A stretch of 64,000 bases of DNA from positions 29,455 through 93,454 of the forward strand of contig DASZOU010000031.1 of NCBI GenBank assembly GCA_035550655.1, given 5' to 3'. A program made the position numbers and the translations under genes. How positions within the stretch are numbered: the stretch's first letter is position 1; each line of letters begins with the position of its first letter. The notes beneath the pieces were generated by a model, which searched no databases, was not told the origin of the DNA, and saw only the letters and a list, made by a program, of their open reading frames with translations. The DNA comes from DASZTV01 sp035550655. GTDB taxonomy: Bacteria > Actinomycetota > Actinomycetes > JAFAQI01. Shown here piece after piece: positions 7,687 through 14,481 of this stretch.

Positions 7687-8991
7687 ATGCCCGGACCTCG
7701 GATCCTGATTGTTGGCGGCGGTTACGTCGGCATGTATACGGCGCTGCGGCTGCAGCGCCGGCTCCGCAGCGGCGAGGCGACTGTGACTGTCGTCGGTACG
7801 CAGGGGTACATGACCTACCAGCCGTTTCTGCCGGAGGCAGCGGCGGGAAACCTCGAGCCACGGCATCTCGTGGTGCCGCTGCGCCGCGTGCTCGACAAGT
7901 GCGAAGTCCTCACCGGCACCGTCACCGAGATTCGTCACGCCGATCGCCGGGTGCGCTTCCGCCCTGCGGAGGGGGCCGATCGTGACCTGGAGTACGACAT
8001 CCTGGTCGTCGCGCCCGGGTCGATTGCCAAGACCCTGCCGATCCCAGGACTGGCCGAGCACGGCATCGGGTTCCGTACCGTCGCCGAGGCGATCTATCTC
8101 CGCAACCAGGTGCTGTCCCGCTTGGACCTCGCCGCCTCGACCCAGGATCCTGAGGTGCGGGCGCGTGCGTTGAGCTTCCTGTTCATCGGCGGCGGATATG
8201 CCGGGATCGAGGCAATCGCGGAGCTGCAAGACATGGCGAGCGACGCGCTTCGCTTCTACGACGGCCTCAGCCCGTCAGACATGAAGTGGGTCATGGTCGA
8301 GGCCAGCGGACGGATCTTGCCTGAGGTCAGCCTGGACATGGCCGAGTACACCGTTCGCCAGCTTGAGCGCAGCGGGATCTCGGTCCGGCTCAACACCCGA
8401 GTGAAGTCTCTCATCGATGGCGTCGTCGAGCTTGATGACGGCTCGACGTTTGCCGCCGACACCGTGGTGTGGACCGCGGGCGTCAAGGCCAACCCGCTGC
8501 TCGAACGCAGCGACCTGCCTCTCGACGACGCCAAGCGGGTGCGGTGTGACGCGCAGCTTCGGGTCGAGGGGGTCGAAGGCGCCTGGTCGGCGGGGGACTG
8601 CGCCGCGGTGCCGGACGTGACGAAGGGAGAAGGGGCACTTTGCGGACCGACGGCGCAGCACGCCGTCCGACAAGCGAAACAGCTCGCCGACAATCTCGTC
8701 GCGACGCTGCGCGGCCGCGCGGTCAAGGAGTACCGCCACGCCTATGCCGGCTCAGTCGCGAGCCTCGGCCTACATCGGGGTGTGGCGGAGGTGTACGGGG
8801 TGAAGCTGCGCGGGCTGCCGGCCTGGTGGATGCACCGTACGTACCACGTCGCACGGCTGCCGACCTTCAACCGCAAGGTAAGGGTGCTGGCGGACTGGAC
8901 GCTCGCACTTTTCTTCCGTCGGGAGATCGTCTCGCTCGGGGAGATGGCCGACCCGCGCAAGGACTTCGAGGAAGCTGTCGCCGGCGGGTAG
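7687..8991 (+). CDS. ndh: Type II NADH dehydrogenase (NDH-2)
   Basis: A 434-residue single-subunit FAD enzyme that passes electrons from NADH to menaquinone without pumping protons, at the inner face of the membrane. The FAD-binding dinucleotide fold starts at residue 5 (ILIVGGGYVGMYTAL). The NAD-binding fold is FLFIGGGYAGIEAIAEL near residue 165. The FAD/quinone signature is GAWSAGDCAAVPD near residue 300, and TAQHAVRQAKQLADNL follows. The C-terminal amphipathic segment (WTLALFFRREIVSLG) fits membrane attachment. It is a single gene after a terminator-like hairpin and ends 9 bp before the tRNA gene, which it does not overlap. Confidence 0.95.
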   Translation: MPGPRILIVGGGYVGMYTALRLQRRLRSGEATVTVVGTQGYMTYQPFLPEAAAGNLEPRHLVVPLRRVLDKCEVLTGTVTEIRHADRRVRFRPAEGADRDLEYDILVVAPGSIAKTLPIPGLAEHGIGFRTVAEAIYLRNQVLSRLDLAASTQDPEVRARALSFLFIGGGYAGIEAIAELQDMASDALRFYDGLSPSDMKWVMVEASGRILPEVSLDMAEYTVRQLERSGISVRLNTRVKSLIDGVVELDDGSTFAADTVVWTAGVKANPLLERSDLPLDDAKRVRCDAQLRVEGVEGAWSAGDCAAVPDVTKGEGALCGPTAQHAVRQAKQLADNLVATLRGRAVKEYRHAYAGSVASLGLHRGVAEVYGVKLRGLPAWWMHRTYHVARLPTFNRKVRVLADWTLALFFRREIVSLGEMADPRKDFEEAVAGG

Positions 8992-8993
8992 CG

Positions 8994-10340
8994 TCAGGGC
9001 GCCCCCGTAGCCCAACTGGACAGAGGCACCGGACTTAAGATCTGGTCAGTGTCGGTTCGAATCCGACCGGGGGTACGGCGCGTGACCTGCGGAAACGCCT
9101 TCTCGTCGGGCTCGCCGCAAGGCCTCTCGGGGGCTGATGGGTCCAAAATGGGTCCACGCTGAGCGCGGGGGACCAGCGCAGCCGCCTTCTCCGCGGCGTC
9201 GCGACCGACGCCCTTGAGCAGGTGCGTGTAGAGGTCGGCCGTGATCGCGATCGACGCATGACCCAGCCGTTTCGACACCACGACGAGCGGAACGTCGGCC
9301 GCGAGCTGCAGAGACGCCGCTCCGTGACGCAGGTCGTGCACCCGCTTCGCCGGGAGGCCGGCGCGCTTCGCGATGGCCTGCTGGCGCCGCCACACGTACC
9401 GCGGGTTCATCACCGACCCGTCCTCACGACAGAACACCAGGTCGTTGTCTTGCCATGCCTCACCCCACTGCGCACGGCCGAGATCCTGCTGCAGTCGGTG
9501 CGCCATGAGCACGCCGACCGTACCCTCGTCGAGGTCCACCTTCCGGTACTCGCCGGCCTTCGTCTTCGCTGCTGCCGCGATCTCCGGGCGGTTGTCGACG
9601 ATCACGACCTGCTGCACGACAGTCAGCGTGCGTTCCTCGAGGTCGACGTCGCGCCAGCGCAGCCCGACAGCCTCGCCGCGACGAAGACCGGTCAGCGCGA
9701 TGACCTCGAAGATCGCGCCGAGTCGTTCCTTCACGGCTTCATCGAGGAAGCGGCCGAGCTCGTCGGCTTCCCACGGCTCGGCGCGCTTGCGGATCACCTC
9801 AGGCAGCTCGACGTACAGCGCCGGGTTGAACTCGATGCGACGCTGCTTCACCGCGGCCGTCAGCGCCGAGCGCAGCGTCGCGTGGATCCGGTGAATGGTC
9901 GCCGGCCCGACCGGGCGCTCGCGGGTGGCGTTGCCCGCTTCGATGTCGAGGTACAGCTGCGCGATGTGACCGGTGCGGAGCTTGTCGAGCGGCACTGACC
10001 CGAGGCCGGGGATCAGGTACCGGTCGAGGTGATCGCGGTAGCTCGCGGCGGTCGTGCGGCGCAGCTTCCGCTTGCCCGCAAACCACTCCTCGAGCCATTC
10101 GCCGGTCGTCTGCTTCTGGTTAACCGGGTCACCGCGGCGTGCGCGGCGCTTCACGTCGTCGAGGGCATCCTGCGCCTCGCGCTTCGTCGCGAAGCCACCT
10201 TTGCGGGCGCGGCGACCGTCATTGCGCAGGTCGTAGAACCAGGACCCGTGGTCGGACTTGCGAAGGTCCGGGCATCGGCGGTCGAGCAGCCGACCGCTCT
10301 CGTCGCGGCAGGTGCACCGCTTGTATGTCGAGCCACTCAT
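8994..10340 (-). CDS. int: Tyrosine recombinase (phage-type integrase)
   Basis: A 448-residue site-specific recombinase that inserts and excises the element at tRNA-Leu. The N-terminal arm-binding part starts with the CTCRD/RRCPDLRKSDHGSWFY segment common in actinobacterial integrases, followed by the SAM-like core-binding domain (about 75-175). Catalytic residues are visible: Arg220 in TGLRRGE, His336 and Arg339 in HDLRHG, His361 in LGHAS, and nucleophile Tyr371 in ADLYTHL. The ATG at 10340 overlaps the upstream stop by 4 nt. The reading frame continues through the attL core into the antisense of the tRNA, so its last 11 residues are chromosomal in the integrated state. The left arm-type sites also lie inside the gene. 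Confidence 0.95.
   Translation of the reverse strand: MSGSTYKRCTCRDESGRLLDRRCPDLRKSDHGSWFYDLRNDGRRARKGGFATKREAQDALDDVKRRARRGDPVNQKQTTGEWLEEWFAGKRKLRRTTAASYRDHLDRYLIPGLGSVPLDKLRTGHIAQLYLDIEAGNATRERPVGPATIHRIHATLRSALTAAVKQRRIEFNPALYVELPEVIRKRAEPWEADELGRFLDEAVKERLGAIFEVIALTGLRRGEAVGLRWRDVDLEERTLTVVQQVVIVDNRPEIAAAAKTKAGEYRKVDLDEGTVGVLMAHRLQQDLGRAQWGEAWQDNDLVFCREDGSVMNPRYVWRRQQAIAKRAGLPAKRVHDLRHGAASLQLAADVPLVVVSKRLGHASIAITADLYTHLLKGVGRDAAEKAAALVPRAQRGPILDPSAPERPCGEPDEKAFPQVTRRTPGRIRTDTDQILSPVPLSSWATGAP
9001..9075 (+). tRNA. tRNA-Leu (anticodon UAA), short variable loop
   Basis: A complete cloverleaf of 75 nt without encoded CCA. The acceptor is GCCCCCG/CGGGGGT (with a G1-U72 wobble) and discriminator A73. 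The D stem is GCC/GGC, and the anticodon stem CCGGA/TCTGG has loop CTTAAGA, giving anticodon TAA for the rare Leu codon UUA. The variable region is only 5 nt (TCAGT), and the T stem is GTCGG/CCGAC with loop TTCGAAT. Leu tRNAs normally have a long variable arm, so the class-I shape is unusual. The gene is the integration target of the adjacent element; integration restored its 3' half. Confidence 0.9.
9031..9076. repeat. attL core: 46-bp direct repeat, copy 1
   Basis: From GGACTTAAGATCTGG in the anticodon arm through the tRNA 3' end plus one C, identical over 46 bp to 19106-19151. Flanking bases differ (C before and GGCG after here, T before and ACGT after there). This is the crossover identity block used by the tyrosine integrase. 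Confidence 0.95.
9138..9156. promoter_or_regulatory. Left pair of integrase arm-type sites (TGGGTCCA x2)
   Basis: Two copies of TGGGTCCA at 9138-9145 and 9149-9156, 11 bp apart start to start. A matching pair with the same 11-bp spacing occurs inside the other end (18972-18990); the 18-bp block agrees at 16 positions. Paired direct repeats inside both ends are what tyrosine integrases bind with their N-terminal domain. Confidence 0.6.
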
Positions 10341-10969
10341 CAGACTTCCTCGGTCAGCGGGCCGAGCCGGCCACGAGTTGTGGGTGGCAGGAAGCCCCGC
10401 TGTCGAGCGCGTGCCACCTTCTTGGCGGCCGAGCTCTTCTCGACCGTGAAGTGCTTCGCAACCTCCGCCGTGGGAGATTTGCTGCCGCTCTGAAGTGCGG
10501 CCGCGTACACATCCGCGACTTCGCGGTAGTGGTCGTCTCCGAGATCGCGACCCCGTGGCCCGTGCTCTATCGCGTCGCGGATCGACTTTGTCGAGGCCCA
10601 CCTGCGTTGCAGTGTCGTAACCCACTCTTCCGGCCAATCCGCCTGGTCGGGATCCTCAGCGAGCCGGCGGTGATCGAGGTGTTCGAGTTGAGTCGTGAGC
10701 TGATCAAGGGAGTCGCGAAGCAGCGCGCCCACGGGCAATGAACGGACGAGCACGCCGTCGATTCGAGGAAAGGCGACGTTCTCGTTGTGAAGTGGCAGGT
10801 GGTTGTGTAAGCCAGATACCTCGTTTTCGTCGTCGGTGATCCATCCGCGCAGCGAGATCCCCACGGGCGTCGGAACGCCGTGCTGGGCCCGCCACCAGAT
10901 CTGTATCAGCCATGGTCCGATTTCGGGATCGGGCCACATCAACTCCGTGAGTAATGGTGCGGTCGCCAT
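10340..10969 (-). CDS. Unknown element protein with C-terminal helix-turn-helix
   Basis: A 209-residue protein encoded just upstream of the integrase, with a 4-nt overlap (ATGA), so the two form one operon. No family is recognised for the first two thirds, which are rich in Trp and acidic residues (WPDPEIGPWLIQIWWRAQHG, ISLRGWITDDENEVSG). The C-terminus (TAEVAKHFTVEKSSAAKKVARARQRGFL) reads as a helix-turn-helix of the type seen in many actinobacterial element proteins. The start at 10969 was chosen because the divergent promoter region lies directly upstream; longer in-frame extensions would run through that region. It could be an integrase accessory or control protein, which is inference from position. 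Confidence 0.65.
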   Translation of the reverse strand: MATAPLLTELMWPDPEIGPWLIQIWWRAQHGVPTPVGISLRGWITDDENEVSGLHNHLPLHNENVAFPRIDGVLVRSLPVGALLRDSLDQLTTQLEHLDHRRLAEDPDQADWPEEWVTTLQRRWASTKSIRDAIEHGPRGRDLGDDHYREVADVYAAALQSGSKSPTAEVAKHFTVEKSSAAKKVARARQRGFLPPTTRGRLGPLTEEV

Positions 10970-11004
10970 TCGAAGATGCTCGCCATATTGGCTACGCCTC
11001 GTCA

Positions 11005-11066
11005 ACACGTTCCCGATTGTCTGCGCCAGACACGGCATTGTCAATGCGTGGCGCACACGTTCCCGA
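11005..11066. promoter_or_regulatory. Divergent operator region of the element
   Basis: The 115-bp gap between the integrase operon and the xre operon contains two perfect 12-bp direct repeats, ACACGTTCCCGA, at 11005-11016 and 11055-11066, exactly 50 bp apart. Between them lie two perfect inverted repeats: TGTCTG-CGC-CAGACA (11018-11032) and GCATTG-T-CAATGC (11035-11047). They overlap the predicted minus-strand promoter. This arrangement fits repressor and activator binding that sets the switch between the integrated and the active state. Confidence 0.55.
11016..11044 (-). promoter_or_regulatory. Predicted promoter of the int operon
   Basis: On the minus strand, a consensus -35 TTGACA (11044-11039) is separated by 17 bp from the -10 GACAAT (11021-11016). 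The first gene starts about 40 nt downstream of the expected transcription start, at 10969. The -35 lies inside the palindrome GCATTGTCAATGC and the -10 abuts a 12-bp direct repeat, so binding there would block it. Confidence 0.55.
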
Positions 11067-11084
11067 ACGAGCATCCTCCCGATT

Positions 11085-11318
11085 ATGCAAAGCCGAGAAC
11101 TCCTGCTTGTTGCGAAGGCTCGACGCATGGCCGCGTCGGGCGAGGGCCGCCGGGTTCGGCTCGCCGCCGGGTTGTCGCTCCGCGAGGTTGCGGAGTCGAT
11201 CGGTGGTTCTCCGTCCGGCCTGTGGCGCTGGGAAAACGGTGATCGCAATCCCCGAGGTCCCGCCGCTGCGGCCTGGGCGCGGCTCCTAAGCGATCTCTCG
11301 AAGGAGACAGCCATATGA
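11085..11318 (+). CDS. XRE-family helix-turn-helix regulator
   Basis: A 77-residue protein made almost entirely of one Cro/CI-type helix-turn-helix: VRLAAGLSLREVAESIGGSPSGLWRWENGDRNP, followed by AAAWARLLSDL. It is the first gene of the plus-strand operon and lies next to the divergent operator region, so it is the obvious candidate for the element's master repressor or switch protein. The ATG at 11085 is the only sensible start; earlier codons would lie in the operator region. No Shine-Dalgarno sequence precedes it. It has no second domain, so it cannot be a self-cleaving LexA/CI-type repressor; induction would need another protein, as for satellite repressors. Confidence 0.8.
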   Translation: MQSRELLLVAKARRMAASGEGRRVRLAAGLSLREVAESIGGSPSGLWRWENGDRNPRGPAAAAWARLLSDLSKETAI

Positions 11319-11536
11319 GGAGGTGGTCCACCGCCGAAGTCCGGGGACTCGGTGTCACGACTGATCTTGTGACGGCCGGGTCGGTGCTTGGCATCGGCCG
11401 CACTGTCGCCTACGAGCTGGCCCGCGAGGACCGGTTCCCGGTTCCGGTTCTTCGCCTCGGCCGGCAGTGGCGGGTGCCCGTCGCGCCGCTACTTGCTGAG
11501 CTCGGCGTGGCCGCGGACTCAACGGATGCCGGATGA
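11315..11536 (+). CDS. Excisionase-like helix-turn-helix protein
   Basis: A 73-residue protein with a winged helix-turn-helix of the excisionase/MerR-like (HTH_17) type: LVTAGSVLGIGRTVAYELAREDRFPVPVLRLGRQWRVPVAPLLAELG. Such proteins bend DNA at att sites to favour excision or act as transcription activators (AlpA). The ATG overlaps the xre stop by 4 nt, and the next gene overlaps its stop in the same way. Its place directly after the repressor gene matches the order in phage satellites and actinobacterial integrative elements. Function as Xis is inferred from family and position. Confidence 0.75.
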   Translation: MRRWSTAEVRGLGVTTDLVTAGSVLGIGRTVAYELAREDRFPVPVLRLGRQWRVPVAPLLAELGVAADSTDAG

Positions 11537-11805
11537 CGGGCCACCGCGTGGGCGGCGGCCTGGTGATCGACCTGCGGCGGTACGTCGACGATCAGCGGTG
11601 GCTCGACCTCGGTCGCGAGTGCCCGTGCCTCTCCGTACCCGCCGGCGTGCGCGTGGTGGTGCTGATTGGGAACGCCGCGGGTCAGACGGGCGTCGAGCGG
11701 ATCGCACCCGCGCTCGATGCTGCTCGGCGGGTCGACGTCAAGGGCACCGACGAGCGCGGCATCGCCGCCGTGGTCCGGGCGCTCCGCGTGCGGGATGCGG
11801 CATGA
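11533..11805 (+). CDS. Unknown element protein (90 aa)
   Basis: A 90-residue protein with 4-nt overlaps on both sides, so it is certainly part of the operon. The central part VPAGVRVVVLIGNAAGQTGVERIAPALDAARRVDVKGTDERGIAAVVRALRV alternates strands and helices and looks like a small alpha/beta fold. It has the feel of STAS-like proteins, but I cannot assign it to a family. No signal peptide, membrane segment or metal site is visible. Confidence 0.6.
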   Translation: MTGHRVGGGLVIDLRRYVDDQRWLDLGRECPCLSVPAGVRVVVLIGNAAGQTGVERIAPALDAARRVDVKGTDERGIAAVVRALRVRDAA

Positions 11806-11984
11806 GGCGGCTACATCTGGTCCCGGACCACGCGGACGAGCAGGCCGCGGGTGACGCCGTCGTACGGACGGCGGACGGCGCTCCTGAACGCCGTACGGAA
11901 ACGATGGACGGCGTCGTACGGACGATCACGTCGGCGCCGAGCATCCGTCTGCGGCGAGTGGAGCGGCTGCGGGGTGCATCGTGA
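11802..11984 (+). CDS. Unknown small element protein (60 aa)
   Basis: A 60-residue, charged and probably disordered protein (MRRLHLVPDHADEQAAGD at the start). It contains two similar segments, AVVRTADGAPE and GVVRTITSAPS, reflecting a near-repeat of GGCGTCGTACGGACG at the DNA level. The ATG and the stop both overlap neighbours by 4 nt, which is the main evidence that it is a gene. No function can be proposed. Confidence 0.5.
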   Translation: MRRLHLVPDHADEQAAGDAVVRTADGAPERRTETMDGVVRTITSAPSIRLRRVERLRGAS

Positions 11985-13186
11985 GCGCCGATCTGCTCGA
12001 CGACGTTGAGGCGTTCGTCACCCGCTTCGTCGCGTACCCCAGCGAGGCCGCGGTCGTCGCTGTTGTTCTGTGGTGCGCCCACGCCCACCTGCTCGACTCC
12101 TTCGAGTCGACGCCGCGGCTCGCGCATCTGTCGCCGGAGCCCGGCAGCGGAAAGTCCCGGTCGCTCGAGGTGATCGAGCTGCTAGTGCCGCGGCCGGTCC
12201 TCGCCGTCAACGTGACACCCGCGTACCTGTTCCGCAAGGTCGGCGGCGACGAGGGGCGAGCCACGGTCCTTTTCGACGAGATCGACACCGTGTTCGGCCC
12301 GAAGGCGAAGGACAACGAGGACATTCGCGGGCTGCTCAACGCCGGGCACCGCCGCGGCGCGACCGCCGGGCGCTGCGTCGTGCGCGGCAAGACCGTCGAG
12401 ACCGAGGAGCTGCCCGCCTACGCCGCCGTGGCGATCGCGGGCCTGGGCGATTCGCTGCCAGACACGATCATGACCAGGTCCGTCGTCGTGCGGATGCGCC
12501 GGCGCGCACCTCACGAGCGCGTCGAGCCGTTCCGTCACCGGCTACACGCGCCCGAAGGCCACGCGCTCCGGGACCGGCTCGAGAGATGGGCGAGCGAGGT
12601 CCGCGCGGAGGTGACCGAGGCGTGGCCGCAGATCCCCCCAGGTGTTGAGGACCGCAACGCCGACGTGTGGGAGCCGCTGCTGGCAGTCGCCGACGCGGCC
12701 GGAGGCCACTGGCCGGTGCGGGCTCGCGTAGCGGCTGTAACGTTCGTAACGCAATCCGCCGATCGTGCGTGGACCCTCGGCGTGCGTTTGCTCGACGACC
12801 TGCGAACCATCTTCGACAGCGAGAACGTCGACGGCCTGCACACCCAGACCCTCCTCGACCGACTCTGTGAGCTCGAGGAAGCGCCGTGGGGCGATCTCCG
12901 CGGCCGGCCGCTCGACGCCCGCGGACTGGCGCGGCGACTCAAGGCGTACGACGTAGAACCCAAGCCCGTACGAATCGGGGATGTCGTACTCCGTGGCTAC
13001 CGGCGTGAGGACCTAGCGGACGCCTGGTCGCGCTACCTCCCCGCACCACCCACGGGCGGGGTTACAACCGTTACAGCCGCCACAGCGATCGAGTGCCTCC
13101 GCTGCGGACGCGGTCTTCTCACGGACGACGTGCGCACCCGTGGCATCTGCGCGGCGTGCCGCGTCGACCTTGAGGCAGCGTCGTGA
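11981..13186 (+). CDS. DUF3631 P-loop ATPase, putative replication protein
   Basis: A 401-residue protein of the DUF3631 type found in actinobacterial phages and integrative elements. A Walker A motif EPGSGKS (about residues 53-59) and Walker B VLFDEID (about 96-102) are followed by SVVVRMRRRAPHE and a region carrying WEPLLAVADAAGG. The C-terminus adds a possible zinc ribbon (Cys372, Cys375, Cys390, Cys393 in CLRCG and CAACR). Members often stand where phages encode a primase-helicase, so a role in replication initiation or unwinding of the excised element is likely but not proven. The GTG start overlaps the previous stop by 4 nt. Confidence 0.85.
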   Translation: MSADLLDDVEAFVTRFVAYPSEAAVVAVVLWCAHAHLLDSFESTPRLAHLSPEPGSGKSRSLEVIELLVPRPVLAVNVTPAYLFRKVGGDEGRATVLFDEIDTVFGPKAKDNEDIRGLLNAGHRRGATAGRCVVRGKTVETEELPAYAAVAIAGLGDSLPDTIMTRSVVVRMRRRAPHERVEPFRHRLHAPEGHALRDRLERWASEVRAEVTEAWPQIPPGVEDRNADVWEPLLAVADAAGGHWPVRARVAAVTFVTQSADRAWTLGVRLLDDLRTIFDSENVDGLHTQTLLDRLCELEEAPWGDLRGRPLDARGLARRLKAYDVEPKPVRIGDVVLRGYRREDLADAWSRYLPAPPTGGVTTVTAATAIECLRCGRGLLTDDVRTRGICAACRVDLEAAS

Positions 13187-13434
13187 CCGGCGACGTCCCG
13201 CACCTGGAGCTGCGCAAGGTGTCACCCGCTGCGGTCGAGGTCGGCGGCCTGCTCGCCCGCGCGGTGATCCGGCAGGCGAACCTGCCGCGTCAGTACGTGA
13301 CGCGCACGACGACCGGCGCGGCGTGGCTCGTGCCCGCGTTCTGCGTCCCGGCGGTCGTTGCTACCGCTCAACGCATGGGCGGGGTCGCGAGGTTCGTCGA
13401 GACGGCGCAGCTCACCCTCGGCGACCCGTCGTGA
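13183..13434 (+). CDS. Unknown element protein (83 aa)
   Basis: An 83-residue protein with GTGA overlaps at both ends. Recognisable only as a small mixed alpha/beta protein with a central hydrophobic stretch (GAAWLVPAFCVPAVVATAQRMGG); no known motif. It lies directly after the DUF3631 ATPase gene, so an accessory role in replication or control is possible. Confidence 0.55.
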   Translation: MTGDVPHLELRKVSPAAVEVGGLLARAVIRQANLPRQYVTRTTTGAAWLVPAFCVPAVVATAQRMGGVARFVETAQLTLGDPS

Positions 13435-13685
13435 CTCGGGAGAGCGCGGACGCCAAGGCCAGGCGATACCTGACCGAGGGGCGCCTAACTGTGCAGCGCG
13501 TCGACGAGCGCGGAGTCAAGGCGTCGTGTCGTGGCAGCGGCCACACCTACACGGTCGGTCATCAGCTCGGCGGCTGGTCGTGCGACTGTGAGGCTCGCAC
13601 CGTTCGCTGCGCGCATCTCCTCGCGCTGCAACTCGTCGTGTCGGTCCCGGCGTGCCACCAGGCGACTTGGCGACGGTCGGCATGA
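13431..13685 (+). CDS. SWIM-type zinc-finger protein
   Basis: An 84-residue protein with the SWIM zinc-binding pattern CxC...CxH in WSCDCEARTVRCAHLLALQL, preceded by a small beta domain that starts with ARRYLTEGRLTVQRVDERG. SWIM fingers bind DNA or proteins; short stand-alone versions are common in actinobacterial phages and mobile elements. The GTG start overlaps the preceding stop by 4 nt, and the ATG of the next gene overlaps its stop. A replication- or recombination-linked role is guesswork. Confidence 0.7.
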   Translation: MTRESADAKARRYLTEGRLTVQRVDERGVKASCRGSGHTYTVGHQLGGWSCDCEARTVRCAHLLALQLVVSVPACHQATWRRSA

Positions 13686-14236
13686 ACGCGGGCGACGTCG
13701 CGGCGCTTCGCGAGGCGTGCGAGGTACTTCGCCGGCATCGTGAGCAGCTCGAAACGAACGGCGGCGCAGCCACTCCCGCGTTCCGTTCCCTCGAGACGTT
13801 GATGCGCGTTTGGGTCAGTGAGGGTCAGCAGGGAACGAAAGTTGGCGATCTGCCCGGCGCGCCTGACCCTGCGGGTATGGCTCCGATCGTCGAGGCACTG
13901 ACATTCGATGAGGCGGCGTTCGCGCTGCGCGTCAGCAAGCCGATGATCAAGCGCGAGGTCACCGCCGGCCGTCTGTCGACGATGGTTGTCGGAAGCCGCG
14001 CACGTCGTATCCCGGTCGCCGCGTTGCGCGAGTACGTCGCGAGCCGAACCGAAAGCAGGGCGTCAACGTCACCGGATCGCGGGCCTGCTGCAGCGTCCAC
14101 GTCCGGATCGAAGGCCGCGAGCGAGTCATCACTGGCTAACTCCTCTCGCATAGACCGGCCTGCGCCTGGCTCCCGGCCGTCCGGTGCCCCCGTGCTGGAC
14201 GGCCGGGACATCGACCCGCCGGGGGTCGCTCAGTGA
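13682..14236 (+). CDS. Excisionase-type DNA-binding protein, two-part
   Basis: A 184-residue protein. Residues 1-65 form a helical segment (VAALREACEVLRRHREQLE). Residues about 75-120 hold a clear excisionase-family helix-turn-helix: LTFDEAAFALRVSKPMIKREVTAGRLSTMVVGSRARRIPVAALREYVAS. The C-terminal 60 residues are Ser/Ala/Pro-rich and disordered, and the DNA of that tail contains the hairpin at 14171-14208. It is the second HTH_17-type protein of the element, so one may be the excisionase and the other a transcription factor. Start ATG 13682 was chosen for the 4-nt overlap; an in-frame ATG 30 nt earlier is less likely. Confidence 0.7.
   Translation: MNAGDVAALREACEVLRRHREQLETNGGAATPAFRSLETLMRVWVSEGQQGTKVGDLPGAPDPAGMAPIVEALTFDEAAFALRVSKPMIKREVTAGRLSTMVVGSRARRIPVAALREYVASRTESRASTSPDRGPAAASTSGSKAASESSLANSSRIDRPAPGSRPSGAPVLDGRDIDPPGVAQ
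14171..14208 (+). other. Hairpin with loop motif CCCCCGTG (copy A)
   Basis: A perfect 12-bp inverted repeat, TCCCGGCCGTCC / GGACGGCCGGGA, with a 14-nt loop containing CCCCCGTG. It lies in the disordered tail of the preceding gene. The hairpin at 16481-16520 has an unrelated stem but the same loop octamer, so the loop seems to be conserved for a reason. Confidence 0.55.
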
Positions 14237-14481
14237 CCGAACAGCTCACCGAAGCCGACGTGCAACGGCTCCGCGCCGAAGGCAACTACGCCGAGATCGA
14301 ACGGGCACGAGCGGACGGTCGCCTCGACGACGTTCTCGGCATCCGCCGTCACCGCCCGCCTACTGGTCAGTGGACCGCGGAGGACGTCGCCCGCATGTTC
14401 GCCGAGAAGCGCTACATCGAGATCGAGGACGCCAGAGCGGCCGGCCTGCTCAACGACCTACTCAACCCGGAGGACCAATGA
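14233..14481 (+). CDS. Small acidic element protein with internal duplication
   Basis: An 82-residue protein consisting of two related halves: TEADVQRLRAEGNYAEIERA (residues 6-25, followed by a segment ending LDDVLG) and TAEDVARMFAEKRYIEIEDA (residues 48-67, followed by a segment ending LNDLLN). Each half is predicted to be two short helices. Similar short repeats occur in small proteins of actinobacterial phages, but I cannot give a function. The GTG start and the stop both overlap neighbours by 4 nt. Confidence 0.6.
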   Translation: MTEQLTEADVQRLRAEGNYAEIERARADGRLDDVLGIRRHRPPTGQWTAEDVARMFAEKRYIEIEDARAAGLLNDLLNPEDQ

